The position numbers and the translations under genes are program-made. A DNA stretch of 64,000 nucleotides from Galaxea fascicularis (lineage: Eukaryota; Cnidaria; Anthozoa; Scleractinia; Euphylliidae), in contig OX419335.1 in the NCBI GenBank assembly GCA_948470475.1, positions 41,070,525-41,134,524 on the forward strand, given 5' to 3'. The first letter of the stretch is position 1; every line of letters begins with the position of its first letter. Below, one piece after another: positions 58,901 to 64,000 of the stretch. The notes beneath the pieces were generated by a model that worked only from the letters and a program-made list of their open reading frames with translations, had not been told where the DNA came from and did no database searches.

Positions 58901-61900
58901 CTTACATGAAAAAATTAATGACTTGAGGCTTCGTTCCACGATGTCGGAAGTCACTGGACTCAAAGGGTAATGTTATGCTAAAATATTTCAAAAGGTTCTC
59001 TCAGATTGCAGCTGCTGTGGTAACTGTTCTGTGTCCCCATAAACGCTGGAAAAAGGTGATCATTTTTGAAAGTCTAGTGTTGAAATTGTACTTTTGTTTC
59101 CCTTGAGCAATTCTTGATTTCAAATGTAACAGTTGTTATTTACGATCGTAAAAAATCTCATTTTGCCTCTTAATCTTCGTAACATCTTTCATTTACTTTT
59201 CGTCGGGTTGTATTAAACACTGAGTGTTTTTGCTCAGACAAGAGTGTGTCTGTTGAAGAGGTACGTGTGAATCGATACATCTTATCAAAGAACTGTTTGA
59301 GTCCAGAGTTTTACTTAATGGTCGGCAGTTCATACAGTTCATGCATTTTCATTTGTTTTGCAGTCTTAGTGATAAAGCACATTTCAAGTGACGGAAATTC
59401 GTAGTGCTCAATATTCCCTTGCTCGTAACCATATTTATCACAACTATGAGAGATTTCTGTGGTATATAGCGCTTTTCTCATTTTTTTTTTTAGCGCTAGT
59501 GATCTTGTCTCGTTGCGATTAGTTCACTTAACCCGACCGAGTTCCTTGTTCTTCTGGCGACGGTGAAACTCAGCCCTGTTGCCAAATTGTTCCTGTCAAT
59601 TGCTTTAACTGACTTCGAAAAATTATTTTTAGAAACGGTTTAAACTTAATCTTCACCAAGTACAACATGTAACAGCAGTATAGTTTTCTTCGGGCTTGGA
59701 CACATCTGGTTTGTCTTAGGATCACATATCTTCTTTAATTCTCGTTTTTCTTAGCCCGAGCCAAATTCTTACTGTGCATCAACGACAGAAGTTTTCAACG
59801 CAGAGTTTCAACACGAGTAACTGTGCTTGCCGGCTTGCTGCATATTTAGGCTTTGGAGACCTTTCTTAAAATATTATCACTTTGTGTCCATCAAATTTTG
59901 CGTCCATCCTAAAGTATACCCTGAAAACCTACAGAAAGTACTGAAATGCGGCGAGAGTCGAGTTAAGGGCTTTAAATTTCCATAAGTCTGTTCTTTCGAA
60001 TACAAAGATTTGAGGCTGCGAAATGACAGTCTGGATGAAAAAGTTAATCCAAAGACTTGTGACTTTTAAAGAACAAGAACAACGACTTTAATCTTTCAGG
60101 TAAAACTGGGTGTTTTTTGAAGAGTACTCTTTAATAGGAGTTATCTTAAATGGACAGTTACTGCACTTTCCAGGTGTTTCGAGGTCAAGTCTACGTGTAA
60201 TCCATAGCATACGAATGATTCAGTATAATCAAATCCATACACAGGCATTTTCTTCACAGGATGAACTTGTCGGCACCACGGTTATTTTCGTAAGATATAG
60301 GGCCTGTAAACAAATCGGGAAAGTCAATGCTAGTGGGTTATGTAATTCCCTGTGGAACGAAGTGGCCAACAGTTTCCCTACCACAGTTTCCCTTTGGTTC
60401 CGAGATCACTGGTGCCCCTAGGCTTGGTTCTCAGTCGAAATGTCTCAACTTCCTCTCCACATAATTCCTTTTACCACAAATATGCTGCTTGAAAACAAGG
60501 GCCCTTTTGAGGTTCAGCGACTTAATTTCACTTGCCTGGAAGTAACAGGCAGATCATGATAGCGAAAACAAACTGAAATTTAGGTCTGTGACCCTTTCTA
60601 CTATTTTAAAATGCTTTGTGGAGCATTGGGTTATGACGACAAACACTGCCTGTTACCTTGGTCAAATAAAAGAGATTTTAAAAAGCTTTCTTATGTACAA
60701 AATTAGGTGTTACACATTCGGTTACGAAAAACGCGATCTTCATTTGCTTTTTCCAGGCTGCGAAACCGATTTCTCTCACGTATATAGCGTCATTTTTATT
60801 ATAATTTTAACCCCTGTGACTGACTTGCTACTCATCGATGCCGACAAAAATTACGAAGATTCCTTGTGCGCGATAAACATAAGCTCTCTTTCTACAAAAA
60901 TACGAAAATTAGCAGGTGTATGTTCGTATAAACACAACTGACTTCCCAAACTTAAGTCTTCTCAAACAGAATTCGCCACTGTTGTAAATTGTTTACCCTC
61001 TAGCTGCAATCTGCTGGATTAACCTAACTTACAGAGCAAATTTTTGTTGGCGATCACGGTCAGCAATGTGAGAAACTTACTTGTTACAAGTGCTATTTCT
61101 AAGCCAAACTTTGAATCAATGGAGACTCTGGAACAAACAAAGAAGAATAATGTGTGTTCCGTTTGGCAGGCTTGCTTCGGATGACTTGCAAATGAGACGA
61201 AACTGGGTGACAGCTACAAGGGTCTGCTGAAGGACAGCAAGAAATTATCTTGTTTTCTTCAAAACAGGAATATTTCGCGGTATAAAAGATTATGCTGTTC
61301 CTGGTCTTCATAGAAAGAGTGTACATCTGTTGCTGTTTTCCGCCTAGATTTCAGCTCTAACTTTTGATCACAGCAAGCCTTCCTTACTCTAGAGGAGGCA
61401 CAATCGATGTAGTTTACCATTTGTTTTCCGTTAAACGACATAAACTAATTACTTACTTGTTATAAAGGAGTAAAAGAAACAAAATAAAATATGATCTTTT
61501 TATAATTGTACGATTTGAGTGCAATCCGAATGACTGTAGTCAAATATGGCGATCAACAGCATGGAAATCATTCTGACAAATTGGACTTATTTAATTGGCG
61601 TGTAATGCCAAGTCGGTGTCGCGTTCTGACGTCTTCAGTAGTAAACTTGTATTGGTTTCGATGCAGTTGTCATCGCCAATTGTGAGATATTTTTTCTTTG
61701 CGAACATAATCGGACACTTGGTAAAATAATTTTTCTCGGTGCTGTCTACAGCTTAGAAATCGTGACCCGTTTTTGTTCGGTTAATTTCCTCACAGAGCCA
61801 GATTGAAACGCAAAATCGGAGAATGCGGCGGGCATAGTCCCAAGCAACTCTTCTGACTCGAGTCACGAATTATTTAGGTGATCTTGAAAACCGTTTTCTT

Positions 61901-64000
61901 GAGTTGGACTGTCAGTTGGTTTTCATCGGTCACGTAAAACCCAACGAAAGGACTGTTTTTATCTAACTCTGATCGTTGTATAGAACCATACATATTACCA
62001 ATATATACGGCAATAAACGCACAGCCTTATGTTCAATTGACAACAAAGAGATCCGTACCTATAACAGCCGGTGACGCCATGTTCACGATATGTTTCGCGG
62101 TGGCTCCAGATTTTCCGGAGTTGTAAAAGAGTTGTGTACTGAACACAGTTGCTAGTTTTGAGCGTGTTGACTCAATAGAGTTACCGGATCTTAGCTTCCA
62201 GATCCCTGAACTGTTCAGCCATTCATATGCTTCAAGTGAGGCGGGTCCTAAATTTGACAATATCTCCAGGCTTGAATATTCATCACTGGGCTGATTTGTG
62301 TTCGTCTTTGTCGGATCCAACGCAACGGTGTGTAATCCTTGATGCATAACTGCATCGTTCATGCCCTGACGTTCTTTACGTCGTAGCACCAAGCACGGAA
62401 AGCAAAACGCATATCTCTCCCGTCCGGTAAATAATTCACAGTAAGCTATATATTCGAACGCATAACGGTCATATGTTAATAAACTGTACGGGTGGGTATA
62501 TTTCATTATCTACATGGGGCCGCTATAATAGCCACTAGGAATCAATGAATGTTGCTACACTAGAAACGTTTTGACAAAATTTTGTCGAAACAAATGTAAC
62601 TAGGCATTGTGACAAACAGTTTAAGGTACTGTGTATTTAATTAAGTTAGAAGGCCGCGCGAATTTTTTTCTCATTTTGCAGTTTGACAAAATCACGCAGA
62701 AAACTAAATGTTCGTAACGCGTATTTGTAGTAAATGTTCGCCTTATCCTAGTTGTCCTCCCGTCTAAACTCCATTCCAGAATGTTTCTGCAAAATTCCCA
62801 AATGTAGAAATGGTTACTTGGTCCAAAAAACTTCACAAAGTACAAAGAAAAACCTCTGCATTGAGTATTCTGTTTTTAGAGATCAATTTTCGTTTGAAGC
62901 GTCGAGGTGGAAAAAAATTCTTAAAATTGGTGATTTCTATCTTAGGCGGAGTTGAGTCAGCAATCAACGAAATCGGATTAGAAGAAGCGTTAGGTTAAAA
63001 GTTATACGCTCTCGTTAACTGCGCGTTAAAATATTTGCAAGAATCATTGGACAACGCGCCGCTAACTGTAAACACCGTTTGCTGCGTTTGCAATTAGCAT
63101 TGAGCACACGCTCAGCTCAGTAAATACGGCAGATCAGGCGGTGAACACAAGAAGAGTTGTGACATGGCGAAATAGTTGCCGTGTGGGCGAGGTTGACAGC
63201 CAGTCAAACTTGTCAATATTTCAAAGAGAACCGAAAAAGCAAACATTTCATGTAAATTTCTGTGTGTGTGAAAAGAACTTTCGGATGTTTGAATTGGCGG
63301 ATAATCACCACACGGGCAAGTGACAGTTCGCTCTTTATATGGATTAAATTATTCTTGCTTTCTAAACTGAGGTAGTAGGAAAAAGCAAATAGTGCATAAA
63401 TTGCAAGGAAGCGCCATACACTTTTCTCAAACCACCGGAAAGTTTATTTGCTGGGCCAACTATTTTTGGCGCGGCTCATACGAATATTTTAATAGTTAAG
63501 TAGTTTGGTCGTGTAACTTGTCACAAACTAGAAGAGCAACCTCAAATAATTATCTGACATCTCGAATTTTAATTCTCGTTCATATCAGTTATGCTTGAAA
63601 TGCTGTCACGTTTGCGTTTGGTGGAAGAGAATTATAACCCACAAAAAACGCCCAATCTTGCCTTTTTTCCTGATTACATTGATTCCATTGTTCCTTAACC
63701 GAAATCAGAAACAAGCGATGACCTGGACTGAAAATTTCTAAACTACCCAAACTATTTCCTTTCCCAAACAAAAACCGTGTTTGAGAAAAAGTGTGAATTG
63801 TGAAAGCTAAATCGTGATCAGTAACCTGCCAATAAAGTGATGGAAATTTTGTTTCGCCAAATTCACTCCGCTTTACACCGCAGGTTTAAAGAGTCAATAA
63901 TCCCTGAATAGGTTGCAAGAAATGAGGCGATAGAATTGATTCAAGTTTGTTAGGGGTTCTTTCGGGATAAACCGTTAGGTGTTAACAAGGCACGACAATT
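55926..64000. other. Upstream region of LMX, no recognised gene
   Basis: Short frames on both strands, none with family features. The longest, 62506-62033 on the minus strand (157 codons, MKYTHPYSLLTYDRYAFEYI...), is noted as a candidate because it overlaps the possible LMX leader exon. No SINE heads or long inverted repeats were noticed beyond 56 kb. Confidence 0.5.
62059..62080 (-). other. Possible LMX leader exon (MASPAVI)
   Basis: ATG in a good initiation context (gtgaacATGg) followed by seven codons and a donor, ATAG/gtacgg. Its phase-1 end joins in frame to either of two adjacent acceptors (55704 or 55701, a NAGNAG pair) upstream of the LIM1 exon, which would add MASPAVI and about 15 residues before MSVCTGC. 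This would put the promoter 6.4 kb further upstream. The evidence is frame and splice-site fit only. Confidence 0.35.

Noticed and set aside
1..64000. CRISPR arrays, operons, phage or bacterial islands
   Set aside because: All direct repeats are microsatellites or dispersed eukaryotic elements; genes are intron-rich.

Overview
This 64 kb window is nuclear DNA of an animal, most likely an anthozoan cnidarian and probably a stony coral. The genes are split into many short exons with GT-AG introns, the sequence is AT-rich, and the introns and intergenic DNA are full of small foldback elements, tRNA-derived SINEs and fragments of Penelope-like and other non-LTR retroelements. The species assignment is an inference from gene content and repeat style, not from a marker gene.

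Three genes can be assembled exon by exon with every reading phase agreeing. (1) MRPS18B, mitochondrial small-subunit ribosomal protein bS18m: minus strand, 9 coding exons, 9153 down to 1018, 236 residues. (2) PPP1R10/PNUTS, the nuclear regulatory subunit of protein phosphatase 1: plus strand, about 27 coding exons, from a proposed start at 12100 to a stop at 31967, about 836 residues, with a TFIIS-N-type domain, an RVxF PP1-docking motif and a C-terminal CCCH zinc finger. (3) A LIM-homeodomain gene of the LMX1A/B class: minus strand, 6 coding exons, 55663 down to 40492, 388 residues, with two LIM domains and a homeodomain split over three exons. A short additional first coding exon may lie at 62059-62080.

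Layout: 1-1017 is the 3' flank of MRPS18B and holds a long inverted repeat. 1018-9153 is MRPS18B, with a decayed Penelope-like element in one intron. 9154-9657 is a compact divergent promoter. 9154-32965 is PPP1R10, whose introns carry at least eight foldback or TIR elements and several SINEs. 33-40.4 kb is intergenic, with SINEs, a TTAA-flanked MITE and a hammerhead-like motif. 40.5-55.7 kb is the LMX gene, whose introns hold LINE, SINE and Penelope remnants; the 8.4 kb intron after the first LIM exon is almost free of recognisable elements. 55.9-64 kb is upstream sequence without a recognised gene apart from the possible LMX leader exon.

The most interesting biological point is that MRPS18B and PPP1R10 sit head to head here, with start codon and first exon only a few hundred bases apart. 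The same two genes are divergent neighbours in the human MHC class I region (established knowledge), so this looks like an ancient shared-promoter pair. No bacterial-type system (CRISPR, operon, prophage) is present.
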